DNA of 64,000 nt from SB15 sp964639245 (lineage in GTDB: Bacteria > Chloroflexota > Anaerolineae > Aggregatilineales > J027): positions 1-64,000 of the forward strand of contig CAZXCU010000007.1 of the NCBI GenBank assembly GCA_964639245.1. The letters run 5' to 3'. This document shows, piece by piece, positions 8,319-16,829 of this stretch. A model generated the notes under the pieces. That model ran no database searches. It was not told the origin of the DNA and worked only from the letters and a program-made list of their open reading frames with translations. Positions within the stretch are counted from its first letter, which is position 1. Every line of letters starts with the position of its first letter. Made by a program: the position numbers and the translations under genes.

Positions 8319-8903
8319 TTATTTCAAACTCGCGGCGAACCCATTCGGATAGCGGGCAAGCCATTCTTCACGCAGAATCCCATACCCCATCCCATCAAAA
8401 TATTCCCCATTCACAATCCGTGCATTGCGAAAACGCGCTTCCTCTTGATACCCCAATTTCAAGGCCAATTTCATCATCCGATGGTTGCCAGACCAGGTAC
8501 GCAAATCCAACCGCACAAACCGGGGTTCAGCTTCAAACAGATAATCGCTCCACAACCCCAACGCCTGATAGCCGATACCTTTTTGCCAATAGGCCGGGTC
8601 ATAGATAACAATGCCGACAGCAGGCCAATGGGTTTCTTCGCCAATCCAATACCACGACACAGACCCCAGCAGGGTATCCTGTGCCGGGTCAACAATCACC
8701 CTATTGCGACGGGGGGTGGAAAAGTTGCCCTGCAAAATTCGCTCACGCCGCGCCGCAATGAGGGCAGGGATTTCTTCTAAAGGCGTTTTCGGGAAATACG
8801 GCCCATCCCAATGATGCCATTCGTGTTTCGGTTCCAGCCAATAGGCGTAAGCCGCTAAATCTTTTACCTCCCAATCGCGTAACGTGATGGATAAATTAAG
8901 CAA
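8319..8903 (-). CDS. GNAT family N-acetyltransferase (RimJ/RimL-like)
   Basis: 194 residues. Acetyl-CoA pyrophosphate loop: YWQKGIGYQALGL (consensus Q/RxxGxG/A). Preceding strands (VGIVIYDP) and the following RLDLRTWSGNHRMMKLALKLGYQEEARFRNA are typical of the RimL branch, which acetylates N-termini or small amines. It lies 59 bp upstream of the Uma2 gene on the same strand. The substrate is unknown. Confidence 0.85.
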   Translation of the reverse strand: MLNLSITLRDWEVKDLAAYAYWLEPKHEWHHWDGPYFPKTPLEEIPALIAARRERILQGNFSTPRRNRVIVDPAQDTLLGSVSWYWIGEETHWPAVGIVIYDPAYWQKGIGYQALGLWSDYLFEAEPRFVRLDLRTWSGNHRMMKLALKLGYQEEARFRNARIVNGEYFDGMGYGILREEWLARYPNGFAASLK

Positions 8904-8921
8904 TCACCAATACCTTTTTAT

Positions 8922-9070
8922 TAACTCACCTTACGCAGAATCGCGTTTTGGGGACATTTTTTGACCCCACCCTGCCTTCGGCTTCCCTCCCCAAAGCATT
9001 GGGGACAAACAGGGCAGCTTGCTGACGGGATTGAGGGTGGGGATTTTCCCGCATTGCGTAAGGTGAGTTA
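8922..9070. mobile_element. 149-bp MITE with 16-bp perfect terminal inverted repeats
   Basis: TAACTCACCTTACGCA (8922-8937) is matched exactly by TGCGTAAGGTGAGTTA (9055-9070). The interior has no coding capacity but holds further G/C-rich inverted segments (GGGGACA..., GGCAGC/GCTGAC). Small size, perfect ends and lack of a transposase fit a miniature inverted-repeat element mobilised in trans. No clear target-site duplication beyond T/A-rich flanks. The parent transposase is not in this window. Confidence 0.75.
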
Positions 9071-9128
9071 TAAAGAGATTTTTCAATTGATTGCCTGACC
9101 TCTCTGGATGATAATTTAAAATTCCCTA

Positions 9129-9280
9129 TCTACACAACCTTTTCACATCCGTTCGGTATAACTAGCGATATAGACGGAGAACGGGTTTGTGATGGTCAAA
9201 AAATGATGTTTTTTTTAGGATTGGTGCTGCTGGCAAGCGTTCGTCTGCTATCTGCCCAAGAAGATCTCCTGCCTGAGAAC
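9129..9280 (+). pseudogene. Duplicate of the promoter and 5' end of the esterase gene
   Basis: Nearly identical to 12102-12254, covering the upstream region, ribosome site and signal-peptide codons of the esterase at 12162. One A is missing from a run of As, so the duplicate reads ATG GTC AAA AAA TGA and stops. Beyond the signal peptide (LASVRLLSAQE) similarity ends and the sequence runs into the terminator of the receiver cluster. The two copies are direct repeats flanking the histidine kinase/receiver genes. Confidence 0.85.
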
Positions 9281-9290
9281 ATTTTTCCGT

Positions 9291-9317
9291 ATAAAAAAGG
9301 GGGTTATCTGCCCCCTT
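9291..9317 (-). terminator. Intrinsic terminator of the kinase/receiver operon
   Basis: On the minus strand AAGGGGG-loop-CCCCC is followed by TTTTTTTAT, directly after the stop of the last receiver gene. Confidence 0.75.
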
Positions 9318-9321
9318 CTTA

Positions 9322-9702
9322 CTACGCCAATTCCCAAACAGCTTCCCCTTGTAAAATTCGTTCTAATTGCTGTGGGAAACGCTGGGGATCAAGGGGTTTT
9401 CCGATAAACCCATCAAACCCCACTTCGCGTACAGTATTGATTTCGCTACTGTAGACGGTGTAGGCCACGATAGGGATAGGCTGTCCGAGTATCTGTCGTA
9501 AAAATGCTAAGACTTCGTACCCATCCATTTTAGGCATCTCCAAATCAAGAAAGATGACATCAATCGAGTCAAGGGTTTCTAGCATAGGAGAAAGTTCTGC
9601 AACATCTTGAATATCGGTGTGGGTACAACCTTGACGTTCAAGCAAGCGTGCCAACACTTCCAAGTTAAATTGGTCATCATCAATAAGCAAGGCATGGGGC
9701 AT
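9322..9702 (-). CDS. Stand-alone response regulator receiver, third in the cluster
   Basis: 126 residues, one CheY-like domain without output region. Acid pocket Asp8-Asp9-Asp10, phosphoacceptor Asp53 (FLDLEMPKMDG), switch Thr82 and Lys102 (GKPLD). It is the last gene of a kinase-receiver-receiver-receiver operon, 12 bp after the preceding receiver. Such single-domain regulators act by protein contact or as phosphate shuttles. Its target is not encoded here. Confidence 0.88.
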   Translation of the reverse strand: MPHALLIDDDQFNLEVLARLLERQGCTHTDIQDVAELSPMLETLDSIDVIFLDLEMPKMDGYEVLAFLRQILGQPIPIVAYTVYSSEINTVREVGFDGFIGKPLDPQRFPQQLERILQGEAVWELA

Positions 9703-9714
9703 AGTGGTTTGTCC

Positions 9715-10128
9715 TTAAAATTGAGAGATGGAATACCAGAGATGTTCCCCAGCCAGAATACGAGCAATTTGAGTAGGGAACAACTTGAAATCGATGGGTT
9801 TACCAATGAAGCCAAAAAAACCCCGTTCTTGAGTCTCAGGAATTGCAGTCGCCGCATCTGCCGCCGAAACCGCTACAATCGGGACATCGGCAAATTCCTG
9901 ATAGCTACGAATCTGGTTAAAAACATCAAAACCAGACCAACGATTGCTCAACATCAAATCAAGCAATATTAAATGAATAGGGGCAAACGCTCGAAGCGAG
10001 TTGACGGCATCCATGCCCCAACGATCAAGGTGAACTGTTGCCCCATGCTGCTGTAGAAGTTTTTCTACAATGATGCTGTTTATGAGATTATCTTCTACAA
10101 TAAAAATGCGCTTATCACTGAGAAGCAT
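9715..10128 (-). CDS. Stand-alone response regulator receiver, second in the cluster
   Basis: 137 residues from ATG 10128, preceded by AGAGG at 6 nt; an upstream start at 10164 would overlap the previous gene. Single receiver: acidic Glu12-Asp13, phosphoacceptor Asp57 (LILLDLML), switch Ser in VAVSAAD, Lys in IGKPID. Compared with its neighbours it has a longer loop after the Asp (SNRWSG). All three receivers share a similar C-terminus (ARILAGEHLW, ERILQGEAVW, AHIMQGKDAW). That suggests tandem duplication. Confidence 0.87.
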   Translation of the reverse strand: MLLSDKRIFIVEDNLINSIIVEKLLQQHGATVHLDRWGMDAVNSLRAFAPIHLILLDLMLSNRWSGFDVFNQIRSYQEFADVPIVAVSAADAATAIPETQERGFFGFIGKPIDFKLFPTQIARILAGEHLWYSISQF

Positions 10129-10148
10129 AGCATCCTCTTTTCTAATCC

Positions 10149-10565
10149 TTAGGTAATATACCAAGCGTCTTTCCCTTGCATAATGTGGGCAATGGCTTCA
10201 GAGAAAGTCGTTGGGTCTATCGGTTTCGCAATACCCCCATCAAACCCAACGGTTTTGAGCATTTCGACTTCTTCGCTCATCACACTCGCGGTTACCGCAA
10301 CAACTTTCGCATGGCTAAAATCTGCATTTTGACGAATCAGTTCCAACACTTGAAAGCCATTTAACGGCTGCATATGAATATCGAGCAAAATAATGTTCGG
10401 CACAGGCGAGAGTGCCTTTAAACGCGCTTCAAAATGACTGGTATCCTCAAAAATAGTGACTTGCTGATACCCTAAGCCTTTGATTAACAACATCTCCATC
10501 ACACGACGACTCAAGGCATCGTCTTCAACATATAAAAAGATCGGGTCAGTGAACATGGGGGACAT
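10149..10565 (-). CDS. Stand-alone response regulator receiver, first in the cluster
   Basis: 138 residues. Acid pair Glu14-Asp15-Asp16, phosphoacceptor Asp62 (ILLDIHMQPLNG), Thr in VAVTAS, Lys in AKPID. It begins inside the end of the histidine kinase gene (20-bp overlap), so translation is coupled and this is the most likely direct phosphorylation partner. There is no DNA-binding domain. Confidence 0.88.
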   Translation of the reverse strand: MSPMFTDPIFLYVEDDALSRRVMEMLLIKGLGYQQVTIFEDTSHFEARLKALSPVPNIILLDIHMQPLNGFQVLELIRQNADFSHAKVVAVTASVMSEEVEMLKTVGFDGGIAKPIDPTTFSEAIAHIMQGKDAWYIT

Positions 10566-11940
10566 CTCTTTTTACTTTCACAAGCGGTACCAAATTTTGA
10601 GCGCGAATGGGAAAGCTCACATAAAACGTTGATCCTTCACCGGGCATACTCTTCAACCACAAACGACCTTCATGGGCTTCGACCAATTTCCGTGAAATAG
10701 GCAGCCCGAGTCCGGTGCCTTCGCCATGCCGCAAACCTTCCCGCGTTTGCCGAAAAGATTCAAAAATCAATTCATGGTCTTCAGGAACAATCCCCGGCCC
10801 TGTATCGCTCACCGCAAAGACAATCTGATCATCTTGGCGGGTAAGGCTCACGGTGATATGACCTTGTTCAGTAAATTTGCAGGCATTGGACACGATGTTC
10901 AGCATAATCTGACGAATGCGCCGTTTATCGCCAATCATGGCGGGCAAATCAGGTTGTAAGTTTTGGATGATTTCTACCGGTTTGTTTGCGACCAGAATCT
11001 TCCCTGCCGCAATCGCGGCTTCAGCCTCCTCTTTGACATTGACATCTTCTTCCACAAATAATTTGAAAGCCCCAGCCTCGATTTTGGAAATATCAAGCAC
11101 ATCATTAATCAACGCCAAAAGGTGTTTGCCACTGTCTAGGGTCTTGGTTAACAATTCCACTTGTTCTTCATTCACTGGCCCCACCATCCCGCTAGAAACA
11201 AATTGGGTGAAGTTAAGAATCGCATTGAGGGGCGTGCGCAATTCGTGGGACATGGCAGCTAAAAATTGTGATTTCACCCGGTTGGCGGTTTCGGCTGCTT
11301 CCCGTGCCGCTTCTGTTTCTTCCAAAAGGCGCTGACGGCTTGAAAACAAATCCAGCATAATCCCATTTACGACCAAAATAATAATGCCATACCCCACAGA
11401 CTCCAGCACACTGAGTTTACCGGTTGCAATTTCATCCAACAGCCCAAGTTCACTTAAGATGGCTAGCCCAACTAAAAATACGGCAATGATGACTAAGGTT
11501 ATAAAGAGGCCGCGTTTGTCTAACAGCACCCCAGCTGCTACAGTGGGCAGGCTAAAGACAAACAAAATAGAGCTGTTCAACTGATTCGGAACATAAGCAA
11601 AAAACGCAATCCCTAGCATCATCGTCACGTAGGCAAGACTGGCGCGAGGTATATTGCCATTTTCTAAGAAGCGGGAAATTACCGTTAGACCGCTAATTCC
11701 TAATGCCATAATCACCAGATAGGCAAGTGTATTTTTACTCAATCCAATCCCCAATATCTCTAGTAAAAGACGGCTAGAGGGGGGGGTGAGAATTTGAATG
11801 AATAAACCTATCACCGCGCCAATAGCTGTTCCCCAAGCCATTCTTAGGATGCTTTTGGCTAGATGGTGATCGGAATTCGTCGCATAATGATGCGTAACAT
11901 TCATTGAGGGGAGAACTTTTTGTACGGTTGCCATTTGCAT
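10546..11940 (-). CDS. Membrane sensor histidine kinase with 6-7 transmembrane segments
   Basis: 464 residues. About 30-200 is a polytopic sensor with six or seven hydrophobic helices and no sizeable external loop, implying sensing within the membrane or of a bound partner. A short coiled coil (RLLEETEAAREAAETANRVK) leads to the HisKA box with His232 (SHELRTPLNA). The ATPase follows: N box NIVSNACKFT, G1 DTGPGI, F box, G2 GTGLGLP. It heads an operon with three single-domain receivers. The ligand is unknown. Confidence 0.9.
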   Translation of the reverse strand: MQMATVQKVLPSMNVTHHYATNSDHHLAKSILRMAWGTAIGAVIGLFIQILTPPSSRLLLEILGIGLSKNTLAYLVIMALGISGLTVISRFLENGNIPRASLAYVTMMLGIAFFAYVPNQLNSSILFVFSLPTVAAGVLLDKRGLFITLVIIAVFLVGLAILSELGLLDEIATGKLSVLESVGYGIIILVVNGIMLDLFSSRQRLLEETEAAREAAETANRVKSQFLAAMSHELRTPLNAILNFTQFVSSGMVGPVNEEQVELLTKTLDSGKHLLALINDVLDISKIEAGAFKLFVEEDVNVKEEAEAAIAAGKILVANKPVEIIQNLQPDLPAMIGDKRRIRQIMLNIVSNACKFTEQGHITVSLTRQDDQIVFAVSDTGPGIVPEDHELIFESFRQTREGLRHGEGTGLGLPISRKLVEAHEGRLWLKSMPGEGSTFYVSFPIRAQNLVPLVKVKRDVPHVH

Positions 11941-12101
11941 AGGCGTGTTTCTTTTTTTTCATCATTCTACGACCAATCAATCGTTTGGGGTCATCAAAAA
12001 TTCATGAATTTTTAATATGTAATTAAGATTAAGAAGTAAGGATTTTGAGAAAGACTCTCCCACCGGGGGTGTCTAAAATGTGCCAAAAAATGCCCCCCTG
12101 T

Positions 12102-12254
12102 TCTACACAACCTTTTCACATCCGTTCGGTATAACTAGCGATATAGACGGAGAACGGGTTTGTGATGGTCAAAAAAATGGTGTTTTTTTTAGGATTGGTG
12201 CTGCTGGCAAGCGTTCGTCTGCTAGCTGCCCAAGAAAATACCCCCCTTGAGAAT
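12102..12254. repeat. Direct repeat, functional copy (esterase leader and signal peptide)
   Basis: Matches 9129-9280 over about 150 bp with few differences, including one extra A that keeps the reading frame open here. The pair brackets 9281-12101, which holds the kinase/receiver operon. Confidence 0.85.
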
Positions 12255-13880
12255 CGGACTTATTATTTGCACCTACCCGCGAATCATGAGCAGGGCGAAA
12301 AATTCCCCTTGGTGATTGGTTTGCATCCGGCGGTGTCATCTGGCAAAGCGATGGCCGTCCTGACCGGACTCGATGCGGCTGCCGATGAGCAGGGATTTAT
12401 CGCGCTGTATCCCAACACGGGTGATTTGTTAAGCTGGAATGACGGACGACAAAATGCCTTTGCCCGCCAAGCCCCTTTTGATGACGCGGGCTATCTCACC
12501 GCCTTGATTGACGAGATGGTCGCAAATTACAACGCTGACCCCACGCAGGTATATCTGGTGGGATGGGGCAGCGGCGGATTGATGGCCTTCCGCTTGGCGT
12601 GTGACATGCCCGAAAAATTTGCGGGAATTGCCACCGTCGGCGTATTGATGTGGAAGGAACACCGTCAAAATTGCGACTCCGAACCCACTGCCCCCGTTAA
12701 TTTGCTGATTTTGCATGGTAAAGATGATTGGTTTTATCAATCTCGTACCTATGATTACACTTCGCAATTTCGCCCGAATGACTCAGTAACTATTCTGGGC
12801 GCTCAGGATACCGTCACCTTCTGGGCAAATCGCAATGGCTGTACCACGACCACCCCCACCACCATTTTTCGGGAGTGTGCCAACGGGGTACAGGTTGCCT
12901 ATGCGGGGCTTCCCGGCAGCAGCCAGAACTGGCATCGCATCGGGGATTATGAACTCAATCAGGTAGGAGTCGATGTCACGCAAAGTGTGCTGGATTTTTT
13001 CATGCGTCCCAATGAATGGACAGCGCCTATCACCGATTTTGACGGGTTGCCCCGCACCTATAACCTGTATGTACCTACCAGCTATACCCCCGAAACACCC
13101 ATGCCCTTGGTGGTGGTGCTGCACGGCAGACCCGATACCGGAGTCGGGATTGCCACGATTACAGATATGAATATTGTGGCAGAACAAGAGGGGTTTATCG
13201 CGGTCTATCCACACGGCATTAATCAGGAATGGAACTACGTTAAAGACATTCCGCTTTTTAATGACACGGGCATTGATGATTTTGCATTTTTACGTTCGCT
13301 GATGGCTGACCTGAGCAAAGATTTTGCCATTGACCCTACACGCCGCTATGTCACTGGATTTTCCAATGGTGGATTCATGGTCAACCGTTTGGCCTGTGAA
13401 ATGACCGACGAATTCGCCGCGTTTGCTTCGGTGGGGGGAGCCGCGTTTACCGGGATGGAAAATGTGTGTGCGCCGCATATTTCAGTCAACATGCTGCTCA
13501 TGCACGGCACAGACGACATCAGCATTCCGTGGGGTGGGTTGACCGATTTCACACGCGGCAATCAACTTTATGCGGCTTTTCCGGTAGAAAATACCTTTGG
13601 ATTCTGGGCGGTGCATAACGGCTGTTCGCAAACCACCGATGTTGAAGATTTACCCGTGTTAGGCAATTCCCCCAATACCAACGTCAAGGTGGTGCGCGTG
13701 CCGGACTGCGAAAGCGGCAAGGAATTGATTCTATATGCGATTATCGGCGGGGGGCATAATTGGCCGGGTGTACCGGGGCGCATCTCGGAACAAATTGCCG
13801 GACGGGTCAACATGGACATTCACGCCTCAGAAGTTATCTGGGAATTTTTCTCCCGCCATGTCCGCGAAGTTGAAAATTAA
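12162..13880 (+). CDS. Secreted double-domain PHB-depolymerase/feruloyl-esterase-like protein, first of two
   Basis: 572 residues: signal peptide (FFLGLVLLASVRLLAAQ), then two alpha/beta-hydrolase domains (about 28-275 and 285-560) of the LpqC/PHB depolymerase type. Domain 2 is complete: GFSNGG with Ser401, GTDD, and GGGHNWPG with His532. Domain 1 has GWGSGG, with Gly136 where the nucleophile should be, and SQNWHR in place of the GGGHNWPG His region, so it is probably inactive. GTG 12162 or ATG 12165 may start it; GGAG lies upstream. The next gene is a paralogue 9 bp downstream. Likely an extracellular polyester or aryl-ester hydrolase. Confidence 0.82.
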   Translation: MMVKKMVFFLGLVLLASVRLLAAQENTPLENRTYYLHLPANHEQGEKFPLVIGLHPAVSSGKAMAVLTGLDAAADEQGFIALYPNTGDLLSWNDGRQNAFARQAPFDDAGYLTALIDEMVANYNADPTQVYLVGWGSGGLMAFRLACDMPEKFAGIATVGVLMWKEHRQNCDSEPTAPVNLLILHGKDDWFYQSRTYDYTSQFRPNDSVTILGAQDTVTFWANRNGCTTTTPTTIFRECANGVQVAYAGLPGSSQNWHRIGDYELNQVGVDVTQSVLDFFMRPNEWTAPITDFDGLPRTYNLYVPTSYTPETPMPLVVVLHGRPDTGVGIATITDMNIVAEQEGFIAVYPHGINQEWNYVKDIPLFNDTGIDDFAFLRSLMADLSKDFAIDPTRRYVTGFSNGGFMVNRLACEMTDEFAAFASVGGAAFTGMENVCAPHISVNMLLMHGTDDISIPWGGLTDFTRGNQLYAAFPVENTFGFWAVHNGCSQTTDVEDLPVLGNSPNTNVKVVRVPDCESGKELILYAIIGGGHNWPGVPGRISEQIAGRVNMDIHASEVIWEFFSRHVREVEN

Positions 13881-13889
13881 GGAAACCTC

Positions 13890-15584
13890 ATGCGCTTAAA
13901 ATTACTGGCACTTTTCATTTTATGTGGCTCATTTTTAGGAGGGGTTCATTTTTCTGCCGCCCAAACTGCCCGTCCGTATACCCTGCATTTGCCCCCGGAT
14001 TACGAATCGCGGGACAGTGTGCCGTTGTTGGTTGCGCTCCATCCTTCGGCCTCCTCCGGCAAGGCCATGCAAACGCTTACTGGATTTGATGAAATTGCCG
14101 ATGAACACGGATTCATGGTGGTGTACCCCAATAGCGAGGGCATTGCATGGAATGATGGGCGGGCAGGCTTAGAATTAGAAACCGATGATGCTGGCTATCT
14201 GGCATCCCTGATAGATGAACTCATTACCTCTCACAAAGCCGATGCAGAAAAAATTTATCTGGTGGGCTGGAGTGGCGGTGGGTTGATGGCCTATCGCCTT
14301 GCCTGCCAGATGCCCGATAAATTCGCCGGAGCCGCCGTGTTAGGAGCGCTTTTGTGGGATGAACAGCGCGAGATTTGCGCCGAATTTGGGGTGGAGTCGC
14401 CGGTGAATTTGCTCGTTTTACACGGCACAGCCGATTGGATTTATCCGGCTGAAACCCACACCAGCGATTATTTTGATGCTGAAATTTTAGGCGTGCGCGA
14501 TACGCTGGCATTCTGGGCCGAACGCAACGGTTGCCCCGCCGAACTCACCACCCCGCAAAACAACCTCATGGTCGTTGAAGGATGCAACCTCGCCGCTTAT
14601 GACATTGCAGGGAGCAAACAAAATTGGCCGCGTGCAGGAGATTATCAACTTAATCAGGTGGGCATCAGCGCGTCAAGCCTGATTTTTGATTTTTTCATGG
14701 GTGAAAATGCGTGGGCAGTCGAACAGCCAGAAACCACCCAGCTCACCCGCAATTACACGCTCTATGTTCCCGATTCCTATGACCCCACCCAAGCCACCCC
14801 TCTTGTGATTGCACTGCATGGACGCACCCAAACCCCTACCAGCATGGCAAACATGACCGATTGGAACACACTCGCCGAGCAGGAAAAATTTGTGGTGGTG
14901 TACCCTGAGGGGATTGATTTACAGTGGAATTACTACGCGGGTTTTCCCAATTATCCCGCTGACCCGCACAACGACACCGAATTTCTGTCCGCCCTCATCG
15001 CCGATTTATCGCTGGATTTAAATATTGACCCGACCCGCGTGTATCTCACCGGATTTTCCAACGGCGGTTTCATGGTCAATCGGTTGGCCTGTGAAGCCCC
15101 TGACCAGTACGCCGCATTTGCATCAGTGGCGGGGTCAGCCTTTGAGGAATTTACCACCCTGTGCAGCGAAGGCCAGCAGGTCAATATGCTGATGATTCAT
15201 GGCACTGCCGATAACAATATTTTGTGGGAAGGCTACCAGCAGACCGCGCCGAATGGACAAACCGTGTATATCACCGTGCCGATTACCGGACTGTTCAGCT
15301 ATTGGGGAAATTACAACGGCTGTAATGCTGAAGGCTACGATGTCGAAGATGTTCCCGCCTCCGGCAATTCGCCCGGCACGAATGTCCGCATTATCCGTAT
15401 GAAAGACTGTGCCAATGAAGCCGAAGTCGTGCTGTATGGTGTGGCGGGCGGCGGGCATAATTGGCCCGGTTACGGCGACAGACTTCCCCCTGAAATCGCG
15501 GGGACGGTCAATCGGGACATCAACGCAACCGAGGAAATCTGGGAATTTTTCTCCCGCCACACCCTTGATACACTGGAGGAATGA
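13890..15584 (+). CDS. Secreted double-domain PHB-depolymerase/feruloyl-esterase-like protein, second of two
   Basis: 564 residues with signal peptide (LLALFILCGSFLGGVHFSAAQ) and the same two-domain plan as the upstream gene. Domain 2 has Ser390 (GFSNGG), GTAD and His523 (GGGHNWPG). Domain 1 keeps a serine in GWSGGG (Ser128) but has AGSKQNWPR where the catalytic His should lie, so again only the C-terminal domain looks catalytic. The gene follows its paralogue by 9 bp and overlaps the methyltransferase gene by 4 bp, giving a three-gene operon. The first domain may have become a substrate-binding module. Confidence 0.83.
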   Translation: MRLKLLALFILCGSFLGGVHFSAAQTARPYTLHLPPDYESRDSVPLLVALHPSASSGKAMQTLTGFDEIADEHGFMVVYPNSEGIAWNDGRAGLELETDDAGYLASLIDELITSHKADAEKIYLVGWSGGGLMAYRLACQMPDKFAGAAVLGALLWDEQREICAEFGVESPVNLLVLHGTADWIYPAETHTSDYFDAEILGVRDTLAFWAERNGCPAELTTPQNNLMVVEGCNLAAYDIAGSKQNWPRAGDYQLNQVGISASSLIFDFFMGENAWAVEQPETTQLTRNYTLYVPDSYDPTQATPLVIALHGRTQTPTSMANMTDWNTLAEQEKFVVVYPEGIDLQWNYYAGFPNYPADPHNDTEFLSALIADLSLDLNIDPTRVYLTGFSNGGFMVNRLACEAPDQYAAFASVAGSAFEEFTTLCSEGQQVNMLMIHGTADNNILWEGYQQTAPNGQTVYITVPITGLFSYWGNYNGCNAEGYDVEDVPASGNSPGTNVRIIRMKDCANEAEVVLYGVAGGGHNWPGYGDRLPPEIAGTVNRDINATEEIWEFFSRHTLDTLEE

Positions 15585-16375
15585 AAAAACGCCCTGTCGG
15601 ACAAATCACACGCGGTAAAACCGCCCTCAACCGTTTACGCCAAGTGGATATTTATGTGCTGCTGGCCTATGAAACGGTGCTGCGGGGCGGTTCGCCTCTC
15701 ATTGTCGATGTTGGTTACGGGGCGTATGCGTGGACAGCCCTCGAAATGCTGGCACGCTGGCAAACCGTCAATCCAAACTTGCGTTTGTTGGGGGTGGAAA
15801 TTGACGCGGAACGGGTCGCCAATGCCCGTCCCTATGCCCATCCCCCCTACGTTGATTTTCAACTCGGCGGGTTTAACCTCGCGGACATGCTGGGCAGCGA
15901 AAAAGCCCGTGTCATTCGTGCGTACAACGTCCTGCGCCAATATGACGAATCCGCCGTCCCCGCTGCTCTGCACAGCCTGTCCCAAGCCCTTGCCGAAGGC
16001 GGGATTTTAATTGAAGGCACATCCACCCCTAGCGGCGGTCTGGTCGTGTTTGATGTGTACAGAAAAGAAAATGCCATCCTGCACCATCAGGAAATCGTGT
16101 TTGGCACGAATTTTCATGAACCGATTGCCCTCCCCCATTTTCAAGCGATTCTCCCCAAACGGCTGATTCATCATATGCTGGATGAGCACCCCGCCGCTTT
16201 TTTTGAGGCATGGCAAAAAGCGCTCGCTCTGGCACGCGGACAGGGGATTCTGAATCCACGTCGGCAGTGGGTAGAAGCGGGAAAATTCATTCATTCGTCT
16301 TTTGGATATTCAGTGAATACACGAAAACGCATCTTGGGACGGGGATTTTTAGCGGTGCGGGCTAGCCTACTGTAA
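15581..16375 (+). CDS. Class I SAM-dependent methyltransferase-like protein
   Basis: 264 residues. A Rossmann-type start (IVDVGYGAYAWTALEML) corresponds to motif I, with GVEIDAERV as the acidic end of strand 2. RVIRAYNVLRQYDESAV and ALAEGGILIEGTSTPSGGL follow, as in small-molecule or tRNA methyltransferases of this fold. The glycine motif is atypical (DVGYGAYA rather than DxGxGxG). ATGA overlap with the esterase gene indicates co-translation. The substrate is unknown. Confidence 0.65.
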   Translation: MKKRPVGQITRGKTALNRLRQVDIYVLLAYETVLRGGSPLIVDVGYGAYAWTALEMLARWQTVNPNLRLLGVEIDAERVANARPYAHPPYVDFQLGGFNLADMLGSEKARVIRAYNVLRQYDESAVPAALHSLSQALAEGGILIEGTSTPSGGLVVFDVYRKENAILHHQEIVFGTNFHEPIALPHFQAILPKRLIHHMLDEHPAAFFEAWQKALALARGQGILNPRRQWVEAGKFIHSSFGYSVNTRKRILGRGFLAVRASLL

Positions 16376-16829
16376 CTGCACCAAAGTAAAAGCGATTCAA
16401 GGTGGAGCTGACCGCGTAGTGCATCCTATCCAAAAATCCTGCCAACCCCACAAAATTAGGCACATTCCACAAGAGGTTGTCCGAAACATCGGGAATAAAC
16501 GTGGTCGATTCGACAGTCAGCCCTTTGCCTTCTTTTGCTTCTAGCTCAATCGGAATCCGACACAACCACCCGTCATAGCGCACCCCACGAATCAACATGG
16601 AAATTCGTTCCTCGTAGAGCGTTCGGTAGTCAAAATCTAAATCATTGGCATCTTCAGGACTTAAAATACACCAAGCCGACCCGGTATCTGCAATGACATA
16701 GGTCGGCTCCAAATTGCCAAATTTCACCTGAAAAACAATCCGCGCATCCCTTGTAAAGCCGGGATAATAGTCAATATAGTTCAACCAGCCTTGCGTAAAC
16801 CCATTGTTTCCCATGAGCAGCAGAGACAT
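16362..16829 (-). CDS. Retropepsin-like aspartyl protease
   Basis: 155 residues, one pepsin-type lobe, so it would act as a homodimer. The active-site motif is VIADTGSAWCILSP (Asp-Thr-Gly-Ser). The late glycine segment FVGLAGFLDRMHYAV matches the second conserved psi-loop element. Its start codon overlaps the stop of the gene at 16829-17317, so the two are translated together. No signal peptide, so the protease is probably cytoplasmic. Its 3' end overlaps the convergent methyltransferase gene by 14 bp. Confidence 0.7.
   Translation of the reverse strand: MSLLLMGNNGFTQGWLNYIDYYPGFTRDARIVFQVKFGNLEPTYVIADTGSAWCILSPEDANDLDFDYRTLYEERISMLIRGVRYDGWLCRIPIELEAKEGKGLTVESTTFIPDVSDNLLWNVPNFVGLAGFLDRMHYAVSSTLNRFYFGAVTVG

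Noticed and set aside
9203..9454. Open frame beginning MMFFLGLVLLASVRLL
   Set aside because: It is the frameshifted duplicate of the esterase signal peptide and then runs into antisense of a receiver gene.
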